Below, piece after piece: positions 27,193 to 37,088 of a DNA stretch of 64,000 bases. Under the pieces are notes generated by a model, which searched no databases, had not been told where the DNA came from, and saw only the letters and a list, made by a program, of their open reading frames with translations. How positions within the stretch are numbered: the first letter of the stretch is position 1; each line of letters starts with the position of its first letter. A program made the translations under genes and the position numbers. The stretch spans positions 1 through 64,000 of the forward strand of contig CAKRJY010000010.1 of NCBI GenBank assembly GCA_934352055.1. The letters run 5' to 3'. Origin of the DNA: an uncultured Lachnospiraceae bacterium (GTDB lineage: Bacteria; Bacillota; Clostridia; Lachnospirales; Lachnospiraceae).

Positions 27193-28581
27193 ATGAGTAA
27201 AACAAAAGAAGTAAGACCTTTTGGCTTACGTGACAAAATCGGCTACATGTGTGGCGATTTGGCAAATGATTTCTCATTTATCTTTGCCAGTAGTTATGTA
27301 ATGGTATTTTACACAAAGGTTATGGGGATTCCAGCAGGTATGGTCGGAACGATGTTCCTTATTGCAAGATGTCTGGATGCATTTACAGATATTGGAATGG
27401 GACGTATTGTTGATAATTCAAAGCCGACAAAGAACGGACGTATCCGTCCATGGATTCTTCGTATGTGTGCTTTCGTAGCACTGGCATCCTTTATGATGTA
27501 TCAGTCATTCTTGGTTGATGCTTCATATGGTGCTAAAGTAGCATATATGTTTATCACATATATCCTTTGGGGATCTATCTTCTATACATCCATCAATATC
27601 CCTTACGGATCTATGGCATCTGTTATTTCAGCAGAGCCTAAGGACAGAAGTTCTCTTTCTGTATTCCGTTCTATGGGTGGTGGTGTTGCCGGTATTATGA
27701 TTGGTATTATGGCACCGATGCTTGTATATCATACCGATGCGCAGGGTAATCAGGTTGTATCTGCATCTCGTATTTCTACAGTTGCAGGAGTATTCTCTGT
27801 CATTGCTATCGTATGCTACTTGCTCTGTTATGCATTGACAACAGAGCGTGTTGAGTATGTGCCAAAGCCAGCAAGCGAAAAGAAATCAACTGCAGAGACA
27901 TTAAAGACTCTTGTTACAAGCAGAGCTTTGTTAGGACTTGTACTTTCAGCTGTATTACTTCTGTTGGCATCTCTTATGGGACAGGGTATTAACACATACT
28001 TATTTGCTGATTACTTTAAGAACACAAAGGCATTGTCCGTATTTGCATTGTTGATGCTTCCATGTATGATTGTACTTGCAGGTATTTCTACAAAACTTGC
28101 TACAAAATTTGGTAAGAGAGAATGTAGTATGGTTGGTATGTTCGTATCTGGTATTCTCTACTTCATCATTGGATGCTTACACATCAAGAATGTATGGGCA
28201 TTCGTTGGAATGGTATTCGTAGCTATGCTTGGTATGTACTTCTTCCAGATGCAGTGTTGGGCACTTGTTACAGACGTTATTGATGATATGGAAGTACAGA
28301 CAGGAAATCGTGACGATGGTACCATTTATGGTATCTACTCATTCTCAAGAAAGATTGGACAGGCGATCGCTGGTGGTCTTTCCGGATGGGCACTTGGATG
28401 GATTGGATACGATGAACTTGCAGCAGGACAGACAGAAGCAGTTGCAAATGGTATTTACAACTTGGCTACATTCTTCCCAGCAGTTATCTATATTCTTTGC
28501 GGATTAGTACTTATGTTCATTTTCCCTCTGAATAAGGCAAGAGTAGATGCAAACGTTGCAGAACTTAAGAGCAGAAGATAA
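27193..28581 (+). CDS. GPH-family (glycoside-pentoside-hexuronide) sugar:cation symporter
   Basis: 462 residues with about twelve membrane helices. GPH/MelB features are visible: LRDKIGYMCGDLANDFSF at the N-terminus, DIGMGRIVDNSKPTKNGRIRPW in loop 2-3, and DDMEVQTGNRDDGTIYGIYSF in the second half. It should import a glycoside with Na+ or H+ for hydrolysis by the GH2 enzyme encoded 28 bases upstream. UidB-like glucuronide and galactoside carriers both belong here. A strong terminator lies 45 bases downstream. Confidence 0.93.
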   Translation: MSKTKEVRPFGLRDKIGYMCGDLANDFSFIFASSYVMVFYTKVMGIPAGMVGTMFLIARCLDAFTDIGMGRIVDNSKPTKNGRIRPWILRMCAFVALASFMMYQSFLVDASYGAKVAYMFITYILWGSIFYTSINIPYGSMASVISAEPKDRSSLSVFRSMGGGVAGIMIGIMAPMLVYHTDAQGNQVVSASRISTVAGVFSVIAIVCYLLCYALTTERVEYVPKPASEKKSTAETLKTLVTSRALLGLVLSAVLLLLASLMGQGINTYLFADYFKNTKALSVFALLMLPCMIVLAGISTKLATKFGKRECSMVGMFVSGILYFIIGCLHIKNVWAFVGMVFVAMLGMYFFQMQCWALVTDVIDDMEVQTGNRDDGTIYGIYSFSRKIGQAIAGGLSGWALGWIGYDELAAGQTEAVANGIYNLATFFPAVIYILCGLVLMFIFPLNKARVDANVAELKSRR

Positions 28582-28626
28582 GTAGCAAACTAGTCACTTA
28601 TATAAGAAAAACTCAATTACGAATGA

Positions 28627-28662
28627 AAATCCACATGTCAGACCAGGGCATGTGGATTTTTT
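28627..28662 (+). terminator. intrinsic terminator after the GH2-GPH operon
   Basis: A perfect 11-bp stem (AAATCCACATG and its complement) is followed by T6. Confidence 0.9.
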
Positions 28663-28786
28663 CTTGTGCATTATGGGGAGTTGTGCAAATTTTCGGTAAA
28701 ATGCCGAAAAAGCGTAGATTTTGCGAGGATTCTGTGTATATAATAGAAAAGAGTAAAAAATGCTGATGAAGGGGGATTTTAATATC

Positions 28787-30310
28787 ATGGCAGAGACACA
28801 AAAATATCTTTATGCAGATAGCGAACGCCAGACCGAGCGTGTGAACTGGCTGGAATTGCTGGTTTTTACGATTTTTTCTATTTGTAATTTTATAATCGTA
28901 TTTGTTGCTTTTTTGAGGGGATACAGGACAGCAGGATTTACAGGAATGACATTTGCTATTTCGGCAGTCACGGCAGTGGCTATGCTGATCGCATATTTGA
29001 ACAATCGCAACAGCAGCAAGATCCGCTGGATATCACTGGCGGCACTGGTACTTCTGACTTTTTTTACGACCTTTGCTTTTGACAGTTATTATATGCGCTT
29101 TGCAGTTGTTGCACCGATAGCAGTTTATATTCTGTACTATGACTCCAAGTTCATAGTCAGTTCCGCAGTGGCAATCGCGCTGGTAGAGATCGCTACAACT
29201 GTGCATAAGTTCTTTAAACCGGATTGTACGGTAGACCGCATTGATATCTGTACGGCAACGGCAATCGTTGTTTTCTATCTGATCGTAGTCTGCTTTATTG
29301 AAAAGACCGGTAAGAAGTTCCGTCTGGATATGCTGGGCAGCCTACAGGATGAGAAAGACCAACAGGAAAAAATGATGCAGAATGTCATCTATGTGGCAAG
29401 CGAAGTACGAAAAGGTACGGCGGGAGCCATGGATATCATGAACCAGCTGAATGAATCCACCGGTATCGTAACAGGTGCAGTCCGTGATATTTCTGACAGC
29501 AGTCAGTCAACTGCGGAGAATATTCAAAACCAGACAGTGATGACACAGAGCATCCAGGATGCAATTGAAAAAACATTATCGCGTTCAGAAAATATGGTTG
29601 CTATTGCACAAAAAGCAAAAGAGCTGAATGATGAAAATCTTGGCATCGTAAAAGAAATCCAGAACCAGTCGGCAACGATTGCGCAGACAAATGGCAATGT
29701 GACAGCTACCATGCAGACCTTGCAGGAAAGGGCTGACGCAGTAAAAGGCATTGCGGATACCATTTTTGATATTTCAAGCCAGACCAATCTGCTGGCACTC
29801 AATGCCTCTATTGAAAGTGCGAGAGCTGGTGAAGCGGGCAGAGGCTTTGCGGTTGTAGCAGATGAGATTCGCCAACTGGCAGAGAAAACGCGTGTGGAGA
29901 CGGAAAACATTGCCTCTATCTTAGGGCAGCTTTCGGAAAATGCAGCAGAAGCGGTAAATGTAGTGGCACAGTCGGCAGAAGCGGCAAGCGAACAGGATGG
30001 TCTGATTAGCAGAGCAGTAGATACGTTTGGCCAGATGAGTGAAAACGTAGCACAGCTGACGCAAGATATTGCAGAAGTGGATACGATGCTTACCGATTTG
30101 TCAGAGGCGAACAATCAAATCGTAGATAGTATCACGCAATTATCTGCAACATCTGAGGAAGTGTCAGCGGCATCGGCACAGGCGGAAGGTCTAAGCAATA
30201 AGAATTTGTCCAATGCAGACAATACAAAGGAAATCTTAAATCAGGTACTTTCTGTATCCAAGCAGTTAGATCAGTATGTAGGAACGAAAGAAAATACAAG
30301 CGAAGAATAG
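28787..30310 (+). CDS. methyl-accepting chemotaxis protein with a polytopic membrane sensor region
   Basis: 507 residues. Instead of one or two helices, about six hydrophobic segments occupy residues 15-185, with short loops, followed by the signalling coiled coil with the tip ISSQTNLLALNASIESARAGEAG. It likely senses something in the membrane or directly from its bundle of helices. The ATG at 28787 follows AAGGGGGA by ten bases; ATGs at 28760 and 28766 have no site. A TATAAT at 28739-28744 could be the -10. The gene lies directly before the flagellar cluster and is closed by its own terminator. Confidence 0.92.
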   Translation: MAETQKYLYADSERQTERVNWLELLVFTIFSICNFIIVFVAFLRGYRTAGFTGMTFAISAVTAVAMLIAYLNNRNSSKIRWISLAALVLLTFFTTFAFDSYYMRFAVVAPIAVYILYYDSKFIVSSAVAIALVEIATTVHKFFKPDCTVDRIDICTATAIVVFYLIVVCFIEKTGKKFRLDMLGSLQDEKDQQEKMMQNVIYVASEVRKGTAGAMDIMNQLNESTGIVTGAVRDISDSSQSTAENIQNQTVMTQSIQDAIEKTLSRSENMVAIAQKAKELNDENLGIVKEIQNQSATIAQTNGNVTATMQTLQERADAVKGIADTIFDISSQTNLLALNASIESARAGEAGRGFAVVADEIRQLAEKTRVETENIASILGQLSENAAEAVNVVAQSAEAASEQDGLISRAVDTFGQMSENVAQLTQDIAEVDTMLTDLSEANNQIVDSITQLSATSEEVSAASAQAEGLSNKNLSNADNTKEILNQVLSVSKQLDQYVGTKENTSEE

Positions 30311-30332
30311 GAATGGAACATTCCATGTGAAG

Positions 30333-30382
30333 ATACCCCGGAGAATTTTGAAAAAAATTCTTTGGGGTATAATATTTTTTTT
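30333..30382 (+). terminator. intrinsic terminator overlapping the flgM promoter
   Basis: ATACCCCGGAGAATTTT pairs almost perfectly with its complement up to 30370, followed by a T8 run. The SigD-like promoter starts inside the end of this element. Confidence 0.88.
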
Positions 30383-30396
30383 AATATGGTCGATAT
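30370..30396 (+). promoter_or_regulatory. SigD (sigma-28)-type promoter for flgM operon
   Basis: TAAT, a 15-base spacer and GTCGATAT closely match the flagellar sigma consensus TAAA-N15-GCCGATAT. The same -10 octamer precedes flaG. The flgM start is 57 bases on. Confidence 0.8.
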
Positions 30397-30453
30397 TCAT
30401 TGTGTAAAAGCAAAAAGAGCTTCATATTTCAAGGAAGAAAGGAGAGTGCCATT

Positions 30454-30732
30454 ATGCGTATAGAAGCATATAATCAGGTAGCACAACTCTATAAGACGAA
30501 TAAAACTTCAAATTCCCGTGCAGCAGCAGCTACAAGCATGGGCAGAGATGAAGTACAGATTTCATCGTTTGGGCGTGACTATCAGATCGCAAAAAAGGCA
30601 GTCGCAGAAGCTTCGGATATCAGGGAAGATAAAGTTGCTGAAATGAAGTCAAAGTACGAGTCAAATGATTATCAGGTAGATACCGGGGATTTTGCAAGCA
30701 AATTGCTTGAAAAGTATCAGATGGGACTGTAA
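30454..30732 (+). CDS. flgM: anti-sigma-28 factor FlgM
   Basis: 92 residues, normal FlgM size. It binds and holds the flagellar sigma factor until the hook is finished. The N-terminal half is polar and flexible. The C-terminal half has DEVQISSFGRDYQIAKKAV and the IREDKVAEMKSKYESNDYQVD-type sigma-binding helices followed by GDFASKLLEKY. The start at 30454 follows AAAGGAG. It opens the flgM-flgN-flgK-flgK-flgL-fliW-csrA run from a SigD-like promoter, so the anti-sigma controls its own expression. Confidence 0.93.
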   Translation: MRIEAYNQVAQLYKTNKTSNSRAAAATSMGRDEVQISSFGRDYQIAKKAVAEASDIREDKVAEMKSKYESNDYQVDTGDFASKLLEKYQMGL

Positions 30733-30744
30733 GGAGAATCGTAA

Positions 30745-31257
30745 GTGGCTAGTTTAGTAGAAGAATTACTCATAGGAATGCAAAAAGAAGAGGCTTGTTA
30801 TGCCCGGTTATTAGAATTATCAGACGCGAAGCGTGCAGCAATTATCGCAGGCGCAGTGGCAGAACTTGAGGCTGTAACAGCAAGCGAGGAAGAGATCAGC
30901 AGTGATCTTAGAAATCTGGAGAATAAACGCGTGAGTATTCTTCGCGATATGGCGGTCGTTTTGGGACATGACGGGGAACAGTTTACCGTAACCAAAGTCA
31001 TTGAGCAGTTAGACGCCCAGCCAAAAGAGCAACACGATTTGACAGAAGCCAGAGATGCACTTGTGGATACCGCTACCCGTCTGCGGGCAGCGAATGAACA
31101 GAATAGTGTACTCTTGCAACAGGCATTAGAGATGGTGGAGTTTGACCTGACTTTGTTCAAAAGTCTGAAGCAGGCGCCCGAGACAGCGAATTATGACAAA
31201 AACGCTTACAATACGGGAGAACTGCTCGGCGGCAGTAGCTTTGATACATCCCAATAA
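30745..31257 (+). CDS. flgN: FlgN-family flagellar export chaperone
   Basis: 170 residues, almost entirely helical. It begins at GTG with AAGGAG overlapping the flgM stop. FlgN binds the C-termini of the hook-filament junction proteins FlgK and FlgL and brings them to the export apparatus; both clients are encoded just downstream, which supports the call. Features include the long antiparallel coiled coil of residues 1-130 and the Asp/Lys/Asn-rich tail. Confidence 0.9.
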   Translation: MASLVEELLIGMQKEEACYARLLELSDAKRAAIIAGAVAELEAVTASEEEISSDLRNLENKRVSILRDMAVVLGHDGEQFTVTKVIEQLDAQPKEQHDLTEARDALVDTATRLRAANEQNSVLLQQALEMVEFDLTLFKSLKQAPETANYDKNAYNTGELLGGSSFDTSQ

Positions 31258-31301
31258 AGGATAACCGAAGCTTTTGAATGAAAGTTATAGGAGGAAAGAC
31301 C

Positions 31302-33038
31302 ATGGCTAATGGATTCGGAAGCTTATATGTGGGAGCGTCAGGATTACAGACACAACAAAATGCATTAAACGTTGTTGCCAACAATTTAGCAAATGTAAAT
31401 ACGAAAGGGTATGTGCGACAGCAGGTCGTATTTGCAGATAGAAATTATACATCTTTTGCATCAGCATCTATTAGTACGCAGCGGGCAGGTCTCGGTGTGG
31501 ATATTGGTGATGTCGTACATGCAAGAGATATTTTTTTAGATAAAGCATATCGGTCCGCAACCGGACGTCAGGCATTCTATGCCGCCAGTTACGATGCGGT
31601 CTCCGAGGTACAGACATATTTACAGGAAACACAGGGACAGGCGTTTCAGACATCGCTTGCGGATTTGTACGAAGCATTTTCAGAATTTGCAAAGGATCCG
31701 TCCGACGCGGTGAATCAGAACCTTGTAATGCAAAAAGCATCCTTGTTTGTTAGCCGTGTAAGCAGTCTGAACCAGGGACTTCAAAAATACCAGTCTACGA
31801 TTAATCGTAAGATTTCGGATGACGTAGATCGTATCAATGAGCTGGGCAAAAAAATCCAGGAATTAAATTTACAAATACAAAGAGTGGAATCTGCAGGTGT
31901 TGAGACTGCTATGGATTTGCGCGATACAAGAGATTTGTATCTGGACGAACTGTCTACACTTGCAAAAGTGTCTTATTCAGAGAATGTAGACGGTGTGGTT
32001 AAAGTGCAGATTGATAATGTGGAATTTGTTACCGAAAACAGTGTTTATCCGATGTCGATGCGTGAAGATAAGCTGACAGGATTTAAAACACCATATTGGC
32101 CGCAGTTATCCGATACGGATAACGAGGATTATTATGATGTGTTTGATACGCAAAATGCAAATGCTACGAACAATACCGATGTAGGTGAAGTAAAGGCACT
32201 TCTTTTGGCAAGAGGAGATCATCATGCAACCTACCTTGATATGGTTGGCTTAAATGCGTATGACTATAATACCGGGCTTGCAAATTCTGTCATGTTAAAT
32301 GCGGAAGCTGAATTGGATACCTTATTTCATAGTATTGTGACAGCTATCAATGATACATTGTGTCCGAATACAACATACGATCAGATCAACACCACATTGG
32401 GCGCAGGTGTGATGACAGGAATCGATGCCACAGGAAAGACGTGGACCATTACGGCAGACACCAAGATCTTAGATGAAAAGAATGCATCTGTCGGCAGTGA
32501 TGACGAACTGCCACCACATGAATTGTTCACTCGTATTGGATGTGAGCGATATACAAAGGTGTCGTTAGCAGACGGAACGAGTATCTATGTTTATAACGAG
32601 GAAGACCCAAGCGATGAGTCAAAATGTTATACCATAGCGGATACGGTTGTTAATCCAAAAGTGGTTGAGGAAAAGAGTCTTATTCCACATAAGCTGCAGA
32701 CGGGAGAGATTGATTATACATTGGGTGCGAATCTGGAACGTATCTGGGATCAGGAAAATTATTTGCTGAATCCATCCGATACAACACCATGTACCTTTAC
32801 TGATTTTTATATTAAGTGGATTGGAGAAATCGGAACGGTTGGCTCCGTTTATGGAACGACAGCGGACAGTTTACAGGGGACAGCCGATACTATCGATAAT
32901 AATAGACAGATGGTTGTGGGAGTATCTTCTGATGAAGAACTGACCAATATGATTCGTTACCAGTCTGCTTACAATGCTTCCAGCCGATATATCAATGTGG
33001 TCAGTGCCATGATTGATTATCTGCTGACCTCATTATAG
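31302..33038 (+). CDS. flgK: flagellar hook-filament junction protein FlgK (first copy)
   Basis: 578 residues. The N-terminus has the rod/hook motif GLQTQQNALNVVANNLANVNTKGYVRQ; the C-terminus DEELTNMIRYQSAYNASSRYINVVSAMIDYLL forms the matching D0 coiled coil. The middle is a large variable domain. It is exported through the flagellum and joins hook to filament. The ATG at 31302 is chosen since AGGAGGAAAG lies before it. A second, clearly different FlgK gene follows 19 bases later. Confidence 0.95.
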   Translation: MANGFGSLYVGASGLQTQQNALNVVANNLANVNTKGYVRQQVVFADRNYTSFASASISTQRAGLGVDIGDVVHARDIFLDKAYRSATGRQAFYAASYDAVSEVQTYLQETQGQAFQTSLADLYEAFSEFAKDPSDAVNQNLVMQKASLFVSRVSSLNQGLQKYQSTINRKISDDVDRINELGKKIQELNLQIQRVESAGVETAMDLRDTRDLYLDELSTLAKVSYSENVDGVVKVQIDNVEFVTENSVYPMSMREDKLTGFKTPYWPQLSDTDNEDYYDVFDTQNANATNNTDVGEVKALLLARGDHHATYLDMVGLNAYDYNTGLANSVMLNAEAELDTLFHSIVTAINDTLCPNTTYDQINTTLGAGVMTGIDATGKTWTITADTKILDEKNASVGSDDELPPHELFTRIGCERYTKVSLADGTSIYVYNEEDPSDESKCYTIADTVVNPKVVEEKSLIPHKLQTGEIDYTLGANLERIWDQENYLLNPSDTTPCTFTDFYIKWIGEIGTVGSVYGTTADSLQGTADTIDNNRQMVVGVSSDEELTNMIRYQSAYNASSRYINVVSAMIDYLLTSL

Positions 33039-33057
33039 AAAGGAGGGCAAACGTTAT

Positions 33058-34923
33058 ATGCCATCATCATTTTTTGGATTGACCGTTGCGTATTCCGGGC
33101 TTAATGCTTCACAAGCGTCCATCAATACCACGGCAAATAATATTTCAAATGTACAGACAAAAGGCTATAGCAAACAGACCGTTAATCTGACAGCGGCATC
33201 TGCCCTTCGATGTTATCAGAGATATGGCAGCACAGGAACAGGTGTTATGACGGACTCTGTTACACAGCTTCGTGATGAGTATTATGATGAAAAATATTGG
33301 AACAACCAGTCTACACTTGGTCTGTATGAAAAGAAACTTTACTATATGGAACAGATTCAGAACTACTATACAGATGGTACGTTTTCTACGACAGCAAGTT
33401 CCGGATTTTCTACCATTTATGCAAAGATGTTTAATGCGTTAGACGCGGTAAAAACAAATGCGGGATCCAGTGCATCACGCAATCAGTTTTTAAGCAGTGC
33501 GGGGGAGCTCTGTACTTATTTTAACAGTACTGCCCAGCAATTACAGAGCTTGCAGACTTCCATCAATGATGAGATTAAAACAACGGTGGATAACATTAAT
33601 TCCATCGCAAAAAAAATCTCCATGTTGAATAAACAGATCAATATCATTGAAATGGAAGGCGGTCATGCGAACGAGCTGCGCGACCAGCGAGCTGTACTGG
33701 TAGATGATTTGTCAAAGATTGTTCCGACAAAAGTCGAAGAAAAGAAAGTGACAAACAGTAATTATCAGGATCAATATACGGGAGCTACCTATTATACAGT
33801 CAAAATCAACGGACAGATGTTGGTGGATAATTATGAGTATAATGGCTTGGCGTGTGTATCAAGAGAATACAAATATAACCAGTCAGATGTAGAAGGTTTG
33901 TATGATTTAGTATGGGCGGATACCGGCGCAAGTTTTGATGCAACAGCAACAAATATGAGCGGTGAGCTTCGTGCTATGTTTGAAATCCGTGATGGTAATA
34001 ATGGAGAGAATCTGACGGGGCGCGTGACAGCGACGACGAGCAATACCATGACGATTACAGGCGTGAATGTGACGGATATTGATAAGATGAATATGCCGGC
34101 TTCCGGTGTTATCTGGGTTAACAATAAAGAATATCATTACGATTCTTTTGAATGCGAGACGGATGCAGACGGAAATATCACATCGTATACTTTTGATCTG
34201 ACAAAACCACTTACGACGGATGAGCAGACCAAGCTTGCTAATAAAAAACTTGTCATTGGTGAAACGGTCAATTTTATGGGAATTCCATACTATATGAACC
34301 AGATGAACACATTTTTGCGTTCTTTCTGTGAAGCGTTTAATAGCATTGAAAGAACAGGTGTGGATGCAGATGGCAAGGATATGGGATCTGTGTTTGTAGC
34401 GCAAAATAAGGCGCTTGGCACAGAATATGACATGGCAGATCCTCTGACAGAGACGGATGCAACAGGAACAGTGAAAGGAACAACATTTACATCAACTGCC
34501 AATAATTATTATCAGTTGACGGCCGGAAATGTTAAGATTTCAGAAGAATGCAGTGACCCAGATCGTTTTGCGACACATGTAAAATCAGAAACAAATGATG
34601 GTGTCGATGCATATGATTTGATTGATTCCTTGAAAAAATTACAGAGTGAGACAGAATTATTCCGTGGTGGCGGTGGCGATACATTTTTGCAGTGTATTTA
34701 CGCAGATGTTACGGTTGACACCCAGGAATGTGACGTGTTTAGCAAAAATTATACAAGTATCAGTACAACAATCAATAACCAGAGAATGTCAATCTCCGGT
34801 GTGGATGAAGATGAGGAAGCGTTGGATCTGATAAAATTCCAGAATTCTTACAATCTGGCATCCAAGTGTATTTCCGTATTGGCAGAGATGTATGACCAGT
34901 TGATTCTGAACACGGGCGTATAA
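33058..34923 (+). CDS. flgK: flagellar hook-filament junction protein FlgK (second copy)
   Basis: 621 residues. Again it shows the axial-protein N-terminus (GLNASQASINTTANNISNVQTKGYSKQ) and C-terminus (DEEALDLIKFQNSYNLASKCISVLAEMYDQLI). The two FlgK proteins differ strongly outside these ends, so this is an old duplication rather than a recent one. It may form a second junction ring or replace the first under other conditions. AAGGAGG stands before the ATG. It is the fourth gene of the flgM operon and precedes flgL. Confidence 0.93.
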   Translation: MPSSFFGLTVAYSGLNASQASINTTANNISNVQTKGYSKQTVNLTAASALRCYQRYGSTGTGVMTDSVTQLRDEYYDEKYWNNQSTLGLYEKKLYYMEQIQNYYTDGTFSTTASSGFSTIYAKMFNALDAVKTNAGSSASRNQFLSSAGELCTYFNSTAQQLQSLQTSINDEIKTTVDNINSIAKKISMLNKQINIIEMEGGHANELRDQRAVLVDDLSKIVPTKVEEKKVTNSNYQDQYTGATYYTVKINGQMLVDNYEYNGLACVSREYKYNQSDVEGLYDLVWADTGASFDATATNMSGELRAMFEIRDGNNGENLTGRVTATTSNTMTITGVNVTDIDKMNMPASGVIWVNNKEYHYDSFECETDADGNITSYTFDLTKPLTTDEQTKLANKKLVIGETVNFMGIPYYMNQMNTFLRSFCEAFNSIERTGVDADGKDMGSVFVAQNKALGTEYDMADPLTETDATGTVKGTTFTSTANNYYQLTAGNVKISEECSDPDRFATHVKSETNDGVDAYDLIDSLKKLQSETELFRGGGGDTFLQCIYADVTVDTQECDVFSKNYTSISTTINNQRMSISGVDEDEEALDLIKFQNSYNLASKCISVLAEMYDQLILNTGV

Positions 34924-34967
34924 ATTTAAAACAGCAGTGATGCATAACAGAAGGAAAGGTGACGATT

Positions 34968-36596
34968 ATGCGAGTTACGAATAATATGATTCTTCGGAAT
35001 TCCTCCTACAATATCAATGGGACAAAAGGAAGTGTGAATTCTTCTATGAACCAGATGACAACACAAAAGAAAATTGATAAACCTTCCGATGATCCGGTAG
35101 TAGCAATCCGTTCACTTCGTCTGAGTACCAGTTTAAGCCGCGTGGATCAGTATTATAAGAAAAATATACCAGATGCGGAGAGCTGGTTGGACGTGACAGA
35201 GACGGCACTGACAAATATGAAATCACTGATGACAGATGTGCGTACACAGTGTGTGAATGGTTCTACCGATACGTTAAATCAGGAAGACCGAAACACCATT
35301 TTGAAGCAGCTGAAGTCTTTGCAGACACAGTTATACGCAGAGGGTAATGCGGATTACGCGGGAAGAACCGTATTTACCGGTTATCGGACAGATCAGAATC
35401 TTGTCTTTACCAACAATGAAACAAAGACATCTTATGAAATTGAACAGAACTTTAGTTATGAAGAACTGGAAAGCTTCCGGTATTATACAGGCAATGTGAA
35501 AGTGCCGGCAACCAAGAATGAAGTATTGCAGAGTGATATTTCAGATACCACGCAGACGAACTATTATCGTCTCCGTACTTCCTACGATAAGTTAGACGGT
35601 ATGAGTGCCTTTTCTTATACAACAAAAGATGCTGCAGGAGCGGCCCAAAAGGTGACAATCAATCTGGAAAATGCGACAGATCAGACGGGAACAAATGCAG
35701 ATGGATCAAATTTCACATATAAGACAGCAGCAGCGGTAGATGCAGGTGGAGTGGCAATCAATCCTGCAAGAACCATGTATGTCTTTGATACAGAAGAAGA
35801 CTGGGCAACAGCGATGGGGCAGAAGGAAGTCGGCGAAAATGATATTGTACTCATCAAGGAAAACGGAAACATTGTCCTGGGAGAAAAGGTATCATCAGAA
35901 TTCCGGACAAATAAATCTACGATTTCCACAACCTATGATAAAACAGGGTTCGATCAGGGCGAGCTGAGACCGGAATATTATTTTAACTGTACGAATAAGA
36001 CAGATGCAAAGAACCCAGTCAGCTATAAAAAGTATGACGAGAATGGCAAAGAAGTGGGTTATGATATCAATTACACGATTGCTAATAATCAGGAATTGAC
36101 AGTGAATACGGAGGCGTCGGATGCTTTTAACAGCGACATCCAAAGAGATATTGATGATATGATCAGTGCTGTGACAAAGGCAATCAATGCACATGATAAA
36201 TTGACAGAACTCAAATCCATGAAGAGTGAAGCACAGTATGCAGATAAAGAATACCAGACAAAACTGGATGAGTGGATGACAGCCGCACAGAAGGAAGCAG
36301 ATTATGCGGACGACCATTTACAAAAGCTTTTTAGCAGCGAGATTGGAAAGGTGGATGGATATTTGAGTAAAATCAATCTGTCCATTACCCAGGTCGGATG
36401 TACTGTGGACCAACTGAAATTAACGGAAACGAGAATGAGCAACCAACAGGAGACATTGCAGGAATTGCAGTCTGAAAATGATAATTTGGATTTGTCGGAA
36501 ATCATTATTAATTATACGGCAATGTATAATGCATATCAGTCATCTTTGACAGCAGCAGGTAAATTGAGTGGTATGACACTTTTGAATTATCTATAA
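34968..36596 (+). CDS. flgL: flagellar hook-filament junction protein FlgL
   Basis: 542 residues. The flagellin-like N-terminus MRVTNNMILRNSSYNIN with KIDKPSDDPVVAIRSLRLS and the C-terminal helix LDLSEIIINYTAMYNAYQSSLTAAGKL are typical. The central part is long compared with the roughly 300 residues of Bacillus FlgL, giving extra surface domains. It is the last adaptor before the filament. The ATG at 34968 follows AAGGAAAGG; a GTG nine bases earlier is less likely. fliW follows 28 bases on. Confidence 0.93.
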   Translation: MRVTNNMILRNSSYNINGTKGSVNSSMNQMTTQKKIDKPSDDPVVAIRSLRLSTSLSRVDQYYKKNIPDAESWLDVTETALTNMKSLMTDVRTQCVNGSTDTLNQEDRNTILKQLKSLQTQLYAEGNADYAGRTVFTGYRTDQNLVFTNNETKTSYEIEQNFSYEELESFRYYTGNVKVPATKNEVLQSDISDTTQTNYYRLRTSYDKLDGMSAFSYTTKDAAGAAQKVTINLENATDQTGTNADGSNFTYKTAAAVDAGGVAINPARTMYVFDTEEDWATAMGQKEVGENDIVLIKENGNIVLGEKVSSEFRTNKSTISTTYDKTGFDQGELRPEYYFNCTNKTDAKNPVSYKKYDENGKEVGYDINYTIANNQELTVNTEASDAFNSDIQRDIDDMISAVTKAINAHDKLTELKSMKSEAQYADKEYQTKLDEWMTAAQKEADYADDHLQKLFSSEIGKVDGYLSKINLSITQVGCTVDQLKLTETRMSNQQETLQELQSENDNLDLSEIIINYTAMYNAYQSSLTAAGKLSGMTLLNYL

Positions 36597-36624
36597 TAGG
36601 GATATCGCAGAAAAGGAGAAGAAC

Positions 36625-37086
36625 ATGCGCGTAGAGACAAGATTATTTGGAACAATTGAGATAGCGGACGATAAGATTATAACATTGGGCAGAGGGTTGA
36701 TTGGCTATCCGGATATGAAACATTTTACATTAATCTTTGATGAGGAGAAGCAGGATAAAGGAAATATTATGTGGCTGCAGTCTTTGGACGAACCACAGTT
36801 TGCTATGCCGGTTGTGGATCCATCTGGTCTTTGTGAAGATTATAATCCAACCGTTAATGATGAATTGCTTTTGCCGTTAGGTGAATTTACAGAGGAATCC
36901 TTGTTTGTACTTGTAACCATTAAGGTGCCGTCGGATATCACAAAGATGACAATCAATCTCAAAGGACCAATTATTATCAACACGGATAATTTAAAAGGGG
37001 AACAGATTATTGTAGAAGACGATGTGCAAATGCGTTTCCCAATTTACGATATTCTAAAGAGCAGAAAAGAAAAGGCAGGTGAATAG
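36625..37086 (+). CDS. fliW: flagellar assembly factor FliW
   Basis: 153 residues of beta-rich fold. The start METR-like MRVETRLFGTIEI and the central GRGLIGYPDMKHFTLI, LQSLDEPQFAMPVVDP are family hallmarks. FliW binds flagellin and alternatively the RNA-binding protein CsrA, thereby coupling flagellin secretion to its translation. csrA begins two bases after the fliW stop, as in B. subtilis. Confidence 0.96.
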   Translation: MRVETRLFGTIEIADDKIITLGRGLIGYPDMKHFTLIFDEEKQDKGNIMWLQSLDEPQFAMPVVDPSGLCEDYNPTVNDELLLPLGEFTEESLFVLVTIKVPSDITKMTINLKGPIIINTDNLKGEQIIVEDDVQMRFPIYDILKSRKEKAGE

Positions 37087-37088
37087 AG

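Noticed and set aside
29524..30114. 196-codon open frame antisense to the second chemoreceptor gene
   Set aside because: It mirrors the Ala/Ser-rich coiled coil of the plus-strand gene, has no ribosome site, and the plus-strand protein is unmistakable.
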